64,000 nt of DNA, taken from assembly GCA_965242575.1 (NCBI GenBank), contig OZ251461.1, forward strand, positions 1,364,001-1,428,000, written 5' to 3'. The notes below the pieces were generated by a model, which saw nothing but the letters and a program-made list of their open reading frames with translations, ran no database searches and was not told the DNA's origin. Every line of letters begins with the position of its first letter. Within the stretch, counting starts at the first letter, position 1. The stretch is from JANQOH01 sp965242575 (lineage in GTDB: Bacteria; Pseudomonadota; Alphaproteobacteria; UBA7887). This document shows positions 1 to 8,014 of this stretch, piece after piece. Both the position numbers and the translations under genes were made by a program.

Positions 1-65
1 CGTGCGCGCTTCGGGCTGTGATCGTCCGCGCGTTCGAGCGGGAGGCCAAGAAGAGCGGCGTGTAA
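1..65 (+). CDS. 3-prime end of an unidentified gene (partial)
   Basis: The third forward frame is open from the window edge to a TAA at 63-65 and reads ...VRAFEREAKKSGV. The composition (Glu/Lys/Arg-rich tail, GC-rich codons) looks like the end of a real protein, and the DNA turns AT-rich right after the stop. Only about 20 residues are visible, so no family can be named. It converges on the GIY-YIG gene. Confidence 0.4.
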   Translation, partial: CALRAVIVRAFEREAKKSGV

Positions 66-83
66 AAATATAAATTTGATGTT

Positions 84-461
84 TCATTCGTTGAATTTCG
101 GGTTCCCGGCAAATATCAATGCTTTCTCCAACAACATTCGGTACTCCTCAGAGTCCGGATCCAATTCCAAGTATTTGACATATGTCACGTCATCATACCA
201 ATTCTTTTTGTTACTCTTATGAGATCCTCCTGTATCGCTGATGAAGCGCTTTTTGATCGACCTTCCAGTCTCCCCAACATATAATAGACTTCCGTCACTA
301 CCGTATGCGGCATATACGTAAGAGCCTTTTGCCGACAGCGGATTCTCCGCTTTCCTACCGTCTGCCTGTTCAATACAAGCTATCGTCGTGCAGTCGGCAG
401 ATTTTTCGAACTCACACAAAACGGCTTGAGAAAATTCGGCGGCTTTGTCAAGGATTTTCAT
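84..461 (-). CDS. GIY-YIG nuclease-domain protein
   Basis: About 125 residues. The core Y-V-Y-A-A-Y, then L-L-Y-V-G-E-T-G-R-S, then K-K-R-F is the GIY-YIG signature: two short strands with the paired tyrosines, followed by the conserved Arg helix. Such domains cleave DNA in UvrC, homing endonucleases and some mobile-element nucleases; the family alone does not give the target. I prefer the ATG at 461 because AAGAGG lies about 10 nt upstream; an in-frame ATG at 485 would add eight residues. Base composition is clearly lower in GC than the rest of the window, with codons such as AAA, AAT and TAT, which suggests recent acquisition. No partner gene is visible, so solitary nuclease versus mobile-element remnant cannot be decided. 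Confidence 0.75.
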   Translation of the reverse strand: MKILDKAAEFSQAVLCEFEKSADCTTIACIEQADGRKAENPLSAKGSYVYAAYGSDGSLLYVGETGRSIKKRFISDTGGSHKSNKKNWYDDVTYVKYLELDPDSEEYRMLLEKALIFAGNPKFNE

Positions 462-485
462 GGCTATCTGCCTCTTCGATCCCAA

Positions 486-1352
486 GTGCGTGTTGGAGGA
501 GCGATCCAGAACCAGCTACGGCAATAGCGCGTTCCGAAGGGCGCCACTCGCACAGGTGCGGGCAGCAAGCCTCACGATTCCATCGCCTCATACCACAGTC
601 TCGGTCTGCTGTCAACCATGCGTCGATGACCATGCGCGTGCTCGTTGACGCCCGCGTCCCAACCCAAATGTCTCGGACGCCTCTGGTTTGAGGGGCGCTG
701 GGTGATGCCTGCGAGGATTTTCTGGTTTGCGTGGCCGCCGCCGTTTTCGAGGCGTGTCGGAGCGCCCGTCGGCTGGCGACGAGTGGTTCGGCTTGGCGAT
801 GTCTCCGTTATTGAAGGGAGCGTAGCATTCGCCCGCAACCGCCCGGAATGCCTAGGTTTTCTCGCCTCGGGGAGAATCCCACTATCCAACTTTCAATCCG
901 CGCGGAAACCGCGCCAGACGGAGCGCGGCGGTTTCGTTCCGGCATGCTCGGCGAGAAAATCCGAGGGGCACGGCGCGGAATCCGTTATCCGTCAATCCGC
1001 CCCGATTCGCCGAATGATTCGGGGCGCGGAGGGAGGGGCGCGGCGGATACGGGGCGCTGTGGGCGCGTTTGGGGCGCGGGCCGGGCCGGCGCGCTGCGCG
1101 CTAGGGCGGAGAGCGTTCGGAGAGCGTGTGGGCGGATTTCGGGGCGCGTGCTCGGCGCGCGCGCCAGACGGCGAATCGGGGCGCGTGCTCGTCGGGGCGC
1201 GAATCGATGGCGCGCGGAGGGGCGCGCCAGCACGGCGAATTGGAGAGCTTGACTCCGCCCGCGCGCCATCCTATGTGGGGAGTGGAGTGTTCGCCGTGCT
1301 GGCGAACGCGCGCCGTGCTGTGGGATTCCCCGCCGGCGCATGGGAGAAATAA
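486..1352. other. Gene-poor G-rich stretch with repeats
   Basis: I recognise no protein here. Long open frames exist on both strands but their translations are Arg/Ala/Pro/Gly low-complexity, as expected by chance in such DNA. From about 1010 to 1260 the word GGGGCGCG recurs at irregular spacing, sometimes extended (CGGGGCGCGTGCTCG occurs twice). A hairpin-capable pair GAAACCGC (905-912) and GCGGTTTC (928-935) lies upstream of that. The stretch ends in the leader of the small gene at 1353. Confidence 0.5.
1225..1304. repeat. 15-bp perfect inverted repeat with a 50-nt spacer
   Basis: CGCCAGCACGGCGAA (1225-1239) is the exact reverse complement of TTCGCCGTGCTGGCG (1290-1304). In RNA this would form a long-looped hairpin ending about 48 nt before the start codon of the 69-residue gene at 1353. 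There is no T-run, so it is not an ordinary terminator. Confidence 0.65.
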
Positions 1353-1562
1353 ATGCCCAGGATTTATCTGGAATCCGCGAAGATCGCGGATACGCACGAA
1401 ATGGTGCAGTCCCTGCACTCCCGCCTCGACGCGGGCGATTTCGCCAAGGCCGGACTCGGCGCGGGCGCCCTCGCCATCGGCGGGGTTCCGTTCCTTCCGG
1501 CCCTCGCTATCGGCGTGGGCGGTGCCATCGTCGGCGCCGTGCTCTGGAGCCTCTTCGACTAA
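1353..1562 (+). CDS. Small glycine-rich membrane peptide, 69 aa, unknown function
   Basis: A polar N-terminal half (residues 1-34, with a His/Glu/Gln segment) is followed by a hydrophobic stretch of about 30 residues. That stretch is packed with Gly and Ala at short intervals (GLGAGALAIGG, then AIGVGGAIVGAVLW). This looks like a glycine-zipper transmembrane hairpin. The start is supported by a GGAGAAATAA leader ending at the ATG, and a strong hairpin-T-run terminator follows about 130 nt after the stop. Proteins of this shape include bacteriocin-like and toxin-like peptides as well as envelope glycine-zipper proteins; nothing here decides between them. The composition stands apart from random GC-rich open frames, so I believe the gene is real. 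Confidence 0.55.
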   Translation: MPRIYLESAKIADTHEMVQSLHSRLDAGDFAKAGLGAGALAIGGVPFLPALAIGVGGAIVGAVLWSLFD

Positions 1563-1639
1563 CACGGAGAGCTTCCAGAAAGTTACGAACTGACACGCTG
1601 TTGAAAGAAACTGTGGCCAAAGAAGCAAACCGCTAATTT

Positions 1640-1669
1640 GCGCGCGCAATTGAAACGCGCGCGCAATTG
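1640..1669. repeat. Two direct copies of a 13-bp word
   Basis: GCGCGCGCAATTG occurs at 1640-1652 and again at 1657-1669, separated by AAAC. It sits between the small gene's stop and its terminator. No function is evident. Confidence 0.7.
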
Positions 1670-1693
1670 GACAGAGTAGCAATCGAACGAAGG

Positions 1694-1723
1694 GGGCGCG
1701 GTCTTCGCGGATCGCGCCCTTTT
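1694..1723 (+). terminator. Rho-independent terminator after the 69-aa gene
   Basis: GGGCGCG (1694-1700) pairs with CGCGCCC (1713-1719) around a 12-nt loop, followed immediately by TTTT. It closes the small transcription unit upstream. Confidence 0.75.
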
Positions 1724-1918
1724 CATGCTCGGATAGCGCGCGCGCATACGGCCGCACGCGGGGCGCAGCATGGCTTCGGGGCGAGTGGAAGGCGCGCGTG
1801 TGGCGAAATTTGCGGCGGTATGGCCATACCGCGCGGCCCACTCGGATTCCATGCGCCCCACACGGGCCGATTTGACGGCGCGCCGGGCCGCGTCGATAGC
1901 GGCGGTATCGCGGGCTTC

Positions 1919-3100
1919 TAGTGTCCTGAGTCTAAAGTTCGCTGCATAATGTGCGGTCGACGCGGTGACAGAAGCGTTTGACGGATGCGAGGATATCGTC
2001 GGCGGTTTTGGTCCATTTGAAGGGCTTGGGATCCTGGTTGTGCCGGTCGATGAAGGCATGGATATCCGCCTCGAGCTGTTTCGTGGAGGTGTGCACGCCC
2101 CGTTGAAGCTGCTTGCGCGTCAGCTCGGAGAACCAGCGCTCCACCTGATCGATCCATGAGGCCGAGGTCGGCGTGAAGTGAGCGTGATAGCGTGGCCGTC
2201 GCGCCAGCCATGCCTTGACCGAAGCGGTCTTGTGGGTCGTGTAGTTGTCCATGACGATATGAACGTCCAGGTCTTCGGGGACGCGGGCGTCGATCTCCTT
2301 GAGGAAATCGAGGAACTCCCGCGCCCGGTGGCGTCTATAGCGCTTGCCGATGACGAAGCCCGTTGCGGCGTCGAGCGCGGCGAACAGCGACGTCGTCCCG
2401 TGCCGGACATAGGCGTGCGTCCGCCGTTCGGGCATGCCCGGCATCGTCGGCAAGACCGGCTGCTCGCGGTCGAGGGCTTGTCCCTGGCTCTTCTCATCGA
2501 CGCAGAGCACAAGCGCGCGGGCCGGCGGCGACAGATAGAACCCCACGATATCCCGCACCTTGTCCACGAATAGCGGATCGCTGGAAAGCTTGAACGCCTC
2601 CGACCGGTGCGGTTGCAGCCCGAACGCCTTCCAGATCCGCCGCACCGTCGTGTGCGAAAGCTCCGCTTTCCGGGCCATCGAGCGGATCGACCAATGCGTC
2701 GCGTCGGGGGGCGACGTCTCAAGCGTCCGCTTGACGACCTCGGCCACCCGCGCGTCCTCTATGCTCCGCGGACGCCCCGAACGCGGCGCGTCCGACAGGC
2801 CCTCGACACGATCCTGCAGAAAACGGCGACGCCACTTGCCGACGGTGTGTTCGTGCACGCCGAGTTCCGCCGCCACCGCCTTGCTCGTCAAGCCATCGGC
2901 GCAGCGCAGGACGATGCGGCAGCGATCCGACATCCCCCGCGCCACCCGGCGACGGCGAACCTGACGCTCAAGGAACGACCGCTCTGCGGCGCTCAACGCC
3001 ACGGCCGCCACGGGCCGACCGACACAACGCCCCATCGCTTACCCTCCCCGAATCGGCGATCACTGCCCGTTATGATACTAACTTCAGACGCAGGACACTA
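1919..3100 (-). mobile_element. Complete IS630-family insertion sequence
   Basis: The element body is 1921-3098. Its ends are imperfect inverted repeats: the left begins GTGTCCTGAGTCTAAAGTT, and the right end read inward is GTGTCCTGCGTCTGAAGTT, with two mismatches. Each end is flanked by TA (1919-1920 and 3099-3100), the target dinucleotide that IS630/Tc1-type elements duplicate. A single uninterrupted transposase gene fills the body, so the copy looks intact and probably recent. Confidence 0.92.
1932..3035 (-). CDS. IS630-family DDE transposase
   Basis: A 367-residue transposase. The N-terminal third carries helix-turn-helix DNA-binding segments (TSKAVAAELGVHEHTVGKW and a second around residues 110-135). 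The C-terminal half is the DDE catalytic domain with acidic residues in LCVDEKSQ, IVMDNYTTH and WIDQVERWF, followed by the RKQL and F-I-D-R-H-N segments typical of the family. Length and domain order match full-length IS630 transposases, and I see no frameshift. It lies within inverted repeats and TA duplications. Confidence 0.95.
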   Translation of the reverse strand: MGRCVGRPVAAVALSAAERSFLERQVRRRRVARGMSDRCRIVLRCADGLTSKAVAAELGVHEHTVGKWRRRFLQDRVEGLSDAPRSGRPRSIEDARVAEVVKRTLETSPPDATHWSIRSMARKAELSHTTVRRIWKAFGLQPHRSEAFKLSSDPLFVDKVRDIVGFYLSPPARALVLCVDEKSQGQALDREQPVLPTMPGMPERRTHAYVRHGTTSLFAALDAATGFVIGKRYRRHRAREFLDFLKEIDARVPEDLDVHIVMDNYTTHKTASVKAWLARRPRYHAHFTPTSASWIDQVERWFSELTRKQLQRGVHTSTKQLEADIHAFIDRHNQDPKPFKWTKTADDILASVKRFCHRVDRTLCSEL

Positions 3101-3101
3101 G

Positions 3102-3419
3102 GCAACCGCGGCCTATCTCCGCGCCTTGCGCCAGTGCGAAGGCGGTTTGCGCCGCATGGGAACGTGCTTGACGGCGGAGCGTGCGGAGCACTCGAAGGCG
3201 GTAGTCGGTGCGGCGAGGGCGTCGTCGCGTACAGGAGCGGCGACCCGGGGCGCGAGGCGCTCCGCCGAGCGCCAGCCGCCGCCAGGGCGCGCGAGGCCGT
3301 CTGTCGATCTGGCGCCGAGGCGGCCACGGCCCGGCCCGCACATAATCACGGAGCGATGGACCCTCGTGCCGCCGCCCTCCCTAGCGCGGCGGCTCCTCCC
3401 TCGCCGCGCCCCTTCGCGT
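3102..3419. other. Intergenic stretch without a recognisable gene
   Basis: GC-rich DNA between the IS630 element and the NosR-like gene. If the IS and one TA are removed in silico, a minus-strand frame runs from about 3341 through the insertion site to about 1583. Its translation is Arg/Ala-rich and unrecognised, so I do not call a disrupted gene. I see no terminator with a T-run. Confidence 0.45.
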
Positions 3420-5618
3420 TCAGCCGCCGGCGGCAGGCGCCAGCGACTCCAGCCGCTTGCGCTGGGCCACGAGCGGCGGGCACTGGTGGTCGTCGTAATA
3501 AGTGACTTGGCAATCGAGGCAGTAGAAACATTCGTTCATGTCGATCCGCCCGCTGCGGCGGATGGCGCCGGTGGGGCACACCGCCTCGCAGCGATGGCAC
3601 GGATTGCCGCATTCCGCCCGCCGCTTGAGCCAGTCGAACATGCGCACCCGCCCCAGGATCGCCAGACCGGCGCCGAGCGGGCACAGGAAGCGGCAATAGA
3701 ACCGCTCGACGAACAGCCCGGCCGCCAGCAGCGCGACCGCCCAGGCGACCGCCGCCGCCGGCGCGTCGAAGCGGAACGTGATCGCCGCCTTGAACGGCTC
3801 CACGTTCGACCCCGCGATGGCCAGGTCGTAGGCGAAGAAGGTCAACACGAGCAGGGCGAGGAAGACAGCGTATTTCAACGCGAACAGGCGCTCCTGCACC
3901 TGGTCCGGCAGGCGCAGCTGCGGGATCTTCAGCGCGACCGCCGCCTTGTTCAGCAGCTCCTGCAAGGCGCCGAACGGGCATAGCCAGCCGCAGAACACCG
4001 CCCGGCCCCACAGGAACATCGTGACGAACACGAACGCGGTGAGGATGAAGATCAGCGGCTCGACCATGAAGAACGCCCAGTCGAAACCGCTTTCCAGCGA
4101 CTGCGCGATGTTCAGCAGGCCGAGGACGGTGAGCTGCGCGCCGGCGAACCAGCCGAGCCAGCCCAGGACCCAGGCGAGGAAGGCGATGCGCAGCCAGCGC
4201 CGCAGCGCCGGGCGCCGCGAAATCGGGTCCTGGAGCGTGAGGATCGCCAGCAGGACCGCGAGCGTCGCGGCGAGCAGGGCGATCCGCCCGCGGTTCTGCT
4301 CCCAGACCGGGCGCCAGTCCGGCCCGCCGCCGCCAGACGCGCCCGCCGGCGCCACCCCCGCCGCGTCGACTCCCGGTTCGGGCGCCGCCTCCGGTTCGGG
4401 TTCGGGCAGCAGCGCGTGTTCGGGGACGCGGTATTCGAGCGGGAACGCCGCCTCCCCCCCTTCGCCGGCGACCGCCAGTTCGAACCGCCACGGCTTGCCG
4501 GGGTCGAGGCCGTCCTCCGGCGCATAGAAGAACAGCCCGCGCTCGGTGAGCTCCGGCCCCGCCTTGGCGTGCAGGAACGGCAGGGTCTTGAGGTAGTCCG
4601 GGCCGATAGGGAGCGCCGCGCCGTCCTGCGCGAACCGCAGCCGGGCGAATTGCCGGGGCGCGTCCGCCTCCGGATCCTGGAAGCCGAGCCCGCCGCCGGT
4701 GGCGACGAGAAGGATCAGGTCGTCGATCCCGCGGCCGGAGACGTATTGGTCGTACCAGGTGCGCCCCAGGACGTTGACGCCGATGGACGGGGGCGAGACG
4801 AGCGCGACGTAGAGCTCGGCGTATACGTCCTCGTCGGGCGATAGGCGGACCTTGCGCGGCGCCCGGGCGTCGGGCAGTTCGGCGAACGCCGCCGCCACGT
4901 CGCCGACCGTGAGGCGCAGCGCGCCGACCGACCCCTCCGCGACGAGCTCGCCCCAGTCGCGCGGCGCGTAGGCGTCGAAATCGACCCCGCGCCGCGCCGG
5001 CGCGGCGCCCAGGGAGACCCCCCGGCTGCGCGCCACCCGCCGCGCGGCGCGAATAATCGAGTCGCTGAACAGGATCGAACTGGTGGTGGTCCGCGAGACC
5101 GCGTCGACGGGAACGAGGCGCGAGGTGTCGCCGGCGGTGCCGCGCATGGCGAACTTCTCGCCCTCCAGGATCGCGTCCGACATGCCGAGCACGATGCTCA
5201 CCCCCCGGCGCACGTCGATGCCGGGGAACTGCGTGAGGTAGTTGTGGAAGTCGTCATCGGTGCGGCCGAGGATGGCGATCGGCTCGACATGCATGGTCAG
5301 CCGCGCCCCGGCGATGATCCCGTCGAGGCCGAGGCCGATGACGAGGTGGAACGGCCGCTTCGAATACCCCACTCCTCCTATCACGTCGTATTGTTCGTAG
5401 ACGTAGCCGACGAGCGCGCCGTCGGCGTAGGCGGCGGCGGCGGGCGGGTCGCCCTCGACCGGGCCGTGCGAGTCGGCGCCGGGGAAGACCATTTCCAGCA
5501 GGGCGTCGTCGAGATACGCTGCGAGGTTGGGCGCCGCCGCCTCTTGCGCCTCCTCCTGCGCGCCCGCCGCCCCGGCGACCGCCGCCGCGAGGAGCGCGCC
5601 CCGCCAGAATGCCCGCAT
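3420..5618 (-). CDS. NosR/NirI-family FMN-binding, polyferredoxin membrane protein
   Basis: About 732 residues in the order typical of NosR/NirI: signal peptide (ALLAAAVAGAAGAQ), periplasmic FMN-binding region around residues 70-200, a long periplasmic part, a Pro/Glu linker, several membrane helices (about 435-650) and a cytoplasmic 4Fe-4S domain. The membrane part has the two hallmark cysteine motifs, GWLCPFGALQE and CRFLCPLG. The ferredoxin part has CGNPCHRCEAVCPTGAI and CFYCLDCQ. Known members pass electrons across the membrane to periplasmic enzymes, classically nitrous oxide reductase. No nos gene is visible, so the partner is unknown. The flavin-attachment segment (AVSRTTTSS) departs from the usual S-G-A-T-x-S. 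The start at 5618 is chosen for GGAGGA six bases upstream; an in-frame ATG exists at 5648. A paralogue lies at 45256. Confidence 0.85.
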   Translation of the reverse strand: MRAFWRGALLAAAVAGAAGAQEEAQEAAAPNLAAYLDDALLEMVFPGADSHGPVEGDPPAAAAYADGALVGYVYEQYDVIGGVGYSKRPFHLVIGLGLDGIIAGARLTMHVEPIAILGRTDDDFHNYLTQFPGIDVRRGVSIVLGMSDAILEGEKFAMRGTAGDTSRLVPVDAVSRTTTSSILFSDSIIRAARRVARSRGVSLGAAPARRGVDFDAYAPRDWGELVAEGSVGALRLTVGDVAAAFAELPDARAPRKVRLSPDEDVYAELYVALVSPPSIGVNVLGRTWYDQYVSGRGIDDLILLVATGGGLGFQDPEADAPRQFARLRFAQDGAALPIGPDYLKTLPFLHAKAGPELTERGLFFYAPEDGLDPGKPWRFELAVAGEGGEAAFPLEYRVPEHALLPEPEPEAAPEPGVDAAGVAPAGASGGGGPDWRPVWEQNRGRIALLAATLAVLLAILTLQDPISRRPALRRWLRIAFLAWVLGWLGWFAGAQLTVLGLLNIAQSLESGFDWAFFMVEPLIFILTAFVFVTMFLWGRAVFCGWLCPFGALQELLNKAAVALKIPQLRLPDQVQERLFALKYAVFLALLVLTFFAYDLAIAGSNVEPFKAAITFRFDAPAAAVAWAVALLAAGLFVERFYCRFLCPLGAGLAILGRVRMFDWLKRRAECGNPCHRCEAVCPTGAIRRSGRIDMNECFYCLDCQVTYYDDHQCPPLVAQRKRLESLAPAAGG

Positions 5619-5754
5619 CCGATTCCTCCCCCGCCGCGCGCAACGCAATGCCTTGCCCGCGCCCGCCAGTCAATGGCCGGACGAACGCGCGCCGCCTTGC
5701 GGCCGCCGCCGGGCGGCGGTTAGGGTCGGGGCGGATTCGCCGGAGGAAAGCGCG

Positions 5755-6507
5755 ATGTCGCCGAAGCTCGCCGTTCTTCTCGCCGCCGGGTTGCTGGCGG
5801 CGTCCGCCGCGGCGCAGGCGCAATCGCCGGAGCTGCGCGCCCGGCACATGCGGGTGGTCCAGCTCCACGCCACCGGCCACAACGCCGAGGCCGCCGCCGA
5901 GGCGCGCAAGGCGCTCGACCTGGGCGTCGCCGAGTTCGGCGCGGAGCACCCGAGCACCGCGGCGCTGATGGTCGTCCTCGCGAAACTGCGCGGCGAGCTC
6001 GGCGAATGGCCGAAGGCGGAGGCGCTCTACCGCCGCGCGGCGGCGGCGCGCGCGGCGGCGCTCGGCGAATCCCACCCCGACACCGGCGCGGCCCATGCCG
6101 GCCTCGGCGAGGCGCTCGCCCGGCAGGCCCGGTTCGCCGAGGCGGAGGCGAGCTACTGGGACGCCCTGCACGCCCTCGGAGTCGAGGTGGCGCGCAATGT
6201 CCATGTCTTCGACGAAGTGTCCGCGCGCGCCGGCCTCTACCGCGCCTGGGCGCTCTATTACCGCGCGCGCGTCTACGTCGCCGAGGGCCGCCTCGCCGAG
6301 GCCGACCCGCTCTACCAGAGCGCCATAGCGGTGTTCGAATCCAACGGCTCGGTGGACCGCGCCCGCATCGCGGCGGCGCTCGGCGAACGCGCCGCCGTGC
6401 TCCGCCGGCTCGACCGCGCGGACGAGGCGGCGGAGATCGAGGCCCACGCCGCCGCCGTCGCCGCGGGCCGCGCCAGCTGCCCGGCGGGCCTGTTCACGTT
6501 CTGTTGA
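5755..6507 (+). CDS. Exported TPR-repeat protein
   Basis: 250 residues starting with a cleavable signal peptide (AVLLAAGLLAASAAAQAQ). The rest is helical pairs in tetratricopeptide style: HATGHNAEAAAEARKALDL, GEWPKAEALYRRAAAAR, ARQARFAEAEASYWDAL, AEGRLAEADPLYQSAI. TPR arrays act as protein-binding scaffolds, here probably in the periplasm. The ATG follows GGAGGAAAG. Two cysteines sit near the C-terminus. The next gene overlaps its stop (TTGA), so the two are probably translated together. It is divergent from the NosR-like gene; no specific partner can be named. Confidence 0.75.
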   Translation: MSPKLAVLLAAGLLAASAAAQAQSPELRARHMRVVQLHATGHNAEAAAEARKALDLGVAEFGAEHPSTAALMVVLAKLRGELGEWPKAEALYRRAAAARAAALGESHPDTGAAHAGLGEALARQARFAEAEASYWDALHALGVEVARNVHVFDEVSARAGLYRAWALYYRARVYVAEGRLAEADPLYQSAIAVFESNGSVDRARIAAALGERAAVLRRLDRADEAAEIEAHAAAVAAGRASCPAGLFTFC

Positions 6508-8006
6508 CGGCGCTCGCCGCCCAGCTCCGGGGCGGGGGCTCCGGCTCGCGGCCGGTCGGGGAGGCGCTGGCGTTCTGGCTGCCGGCCGCCATGGCCGCCG
6601 GCTACGCCGCCTGGTTCTGGTCGAACCCCATCGGCGGCGGCGCATGGTCGCCGTTCGGCGACGGCCCGATGCACGGGGATTCGAAATTCCTGATCGATTT
6701 CCACCGCTATCGGACCGCCGGCTATCCCGTTTTTCTCGATGCGGTCGCCGCCGTCTTCGGCTCCGTGGAGGCCGCTCCCAGGGTCCAGCTCGTTCTCACG
6801 GCCGGGTCGGTGTGGTTCCTGGCCTGGAGCGCTGCGCGCGCCGCCGCCGCGCCCGGGCTCGCGCCGGCGCTGGCGCTCGCCCTGTTCGCCGCGTCCTCCG
6901 CCGCCCGGTTTCACGCCTACGTCCTCACGGAGGCGCTGTTCGTCCCCCTTCTGTGCGTCATGGCGGGGTTCCTGGCCCTGGCCGCGGCGCGGCCGGCGCC
7001 GCGCACGGCCTTCGCCGCCGCGCTGGCCTGCGGCCTGGCGATCGCCGCACGGCCCGCCGGACTCGGCCTGCTGGCGGTCTGGCCGGCGCTGCTATGGCTC
7101 GCATGGGGGCGCCTCGCCGGGCGGCGGCTGCGGTTCGCGGCGGCGATCGCCGCGCCGCTGGCGGCCTGCGGCCTGGCGGAGGCGGCGGCCTGGCGCGCCG
7201 CGCATCCCGCCCCGGCCGAACGGCCGAACGTCGCCGGACGCATGCTCTTCGCCAAAGCGCATACAACGGAAGCGCGGCCGCCTCCCGGTCTCGCCGCCGA
7301 CGCGGACACGGCCGCCTTCCTCGCCGACACCCGGGCGGCCACGGCGCCGGCGCGCGCGCTCGCCGCCGCCGCGCCGGACTGGCGGACGCGGGCCTTCGCG
7401 CTCGAATACGCCGAGTCCCGCCTCTTCATCGCGTTTTACCGGGACCCGTTCCTGCCGCGCGCGGAAGCGCTGGCGGCGCGGCGCGGGACGACGGTCGACG
7501 GCGTCCTCGGCGCCGCCGCGCTGTCGACGCTCCTCGCGGCGCCCGGGGAGTGGGCGCGGAACGCATGGACCCACTACCGCGCGCTATGGACGCATCATTC
7601 CATTTACGGCGCGGAATTCCTGCGCCGCCGCGGCGCCTGGTTCGCGCGGCTCGACGGCCCTCGGGCGCTGGGCGTCGAGGCTGCGCCGCCCGCGCGCCGC
7701 GGCCCGCAGCCGGCGTGGCTGGCGGCCGCGAACCGGGCGGCGACGGCGGCTTCCTTCCTCGCCTCCATCGCCGCCCTGGCCGCCGCCGCGCCATGTCGTC
7801 CGCGCGGCGCCGGCCCCGGCGCGGCGGTCGCGGCGGCGGCGCTGTGCGCGCTGGCGGTCCACGGCTATTTCGCGCTGTCCGCCGCGGTCAACCACGTCCA
7901 CCTGCGATACGCGGCCGCCATGTGGCCGCTCCAGGCCGCGTATTGCGTCCTGCTGGCGTGGCTGGCGGTCCGGGCCATCGCCGCCCGCGCGCGGCGCCGG
8001 ACCTGA
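6504..8006 (+). CDS. Polytopic membrane protein, glycosyltransferase-like (GT-C type suspected)
   Basis: About 500 residues with roughly ten hydrophobic segments and a soluble stretch around residues 235-400. An N-terminal loop after the first helix carries acidic and aromatic residues (PIGGGAWSPFGDGPMHGDSK, then DFHRYRTAGYPVFLDAV). This resembles the first periplasmic loop of GT-C enzymes that use polyprenyl-linked sugars. I cannot see a decisive catalytic motif, so the call is structural. The start is uncertain: TTG at 6504 overlaps the TPR stop, and ATG at 6591 is the alternative. The next gene is a methyltransferase, so the pair may modify a surface glycan or lipid. Confidence 0.6.
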   Translation: MTALAAQLRGGGSGSRPVGEALAFWLPAAMAAGYAAWFWSNPIGGGAWSPFGDGPMHGDSKFLIDFHRYRTAGYPVFLDAVAAVFGSVEAAPRVQLVLTAGSVWFLAWSAARAAAAPGLAPALALALFAASSAARFHAYVLTEALFVPLLCVMAGFLALAAARPAPRTAFAAALACGLAIAARPAGLGLLAVWPALLWLAWGRLAGRRLRFAAAIAAPLAACGLAEAAAWRAAHPAPAERPNVAGRMLFAKAHTTEARPPPGLAADADTAAFLADTRAATAPARALAAAAPDWRTRAFALEYAESRLFIAFYRDPFLPRAEALAARRGTTVDGVLGAAALSTLLAAPGEWARNAWTHYRALWTHHSIYGAEFLRRRGAWFARLDGPRALGVEAAPPARRGPQPAWLAAANRAATAASFLASIAALAAAAPCRPRGAGPGAAVAAAALCALAVHGYFALSAAVNHVHLRYAAAMWPLQAAYCVLLAWLAVRAIAARARRRT

Positions 8007-8014
8007 GGCGGCGC

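Noticed and set aside
645..1352. 235-residue open frame in the G-rich stretch
   Set aside because: Translation is Arg/Ala/Gly low-complexity with no ribosome site or family resemblance.
1583..3341. Minus-strand gene interrupted by IS630
   Set aside because: Removing the IS joins a frame, but long frames are expected by chance at this GC content and no family is recognisable.
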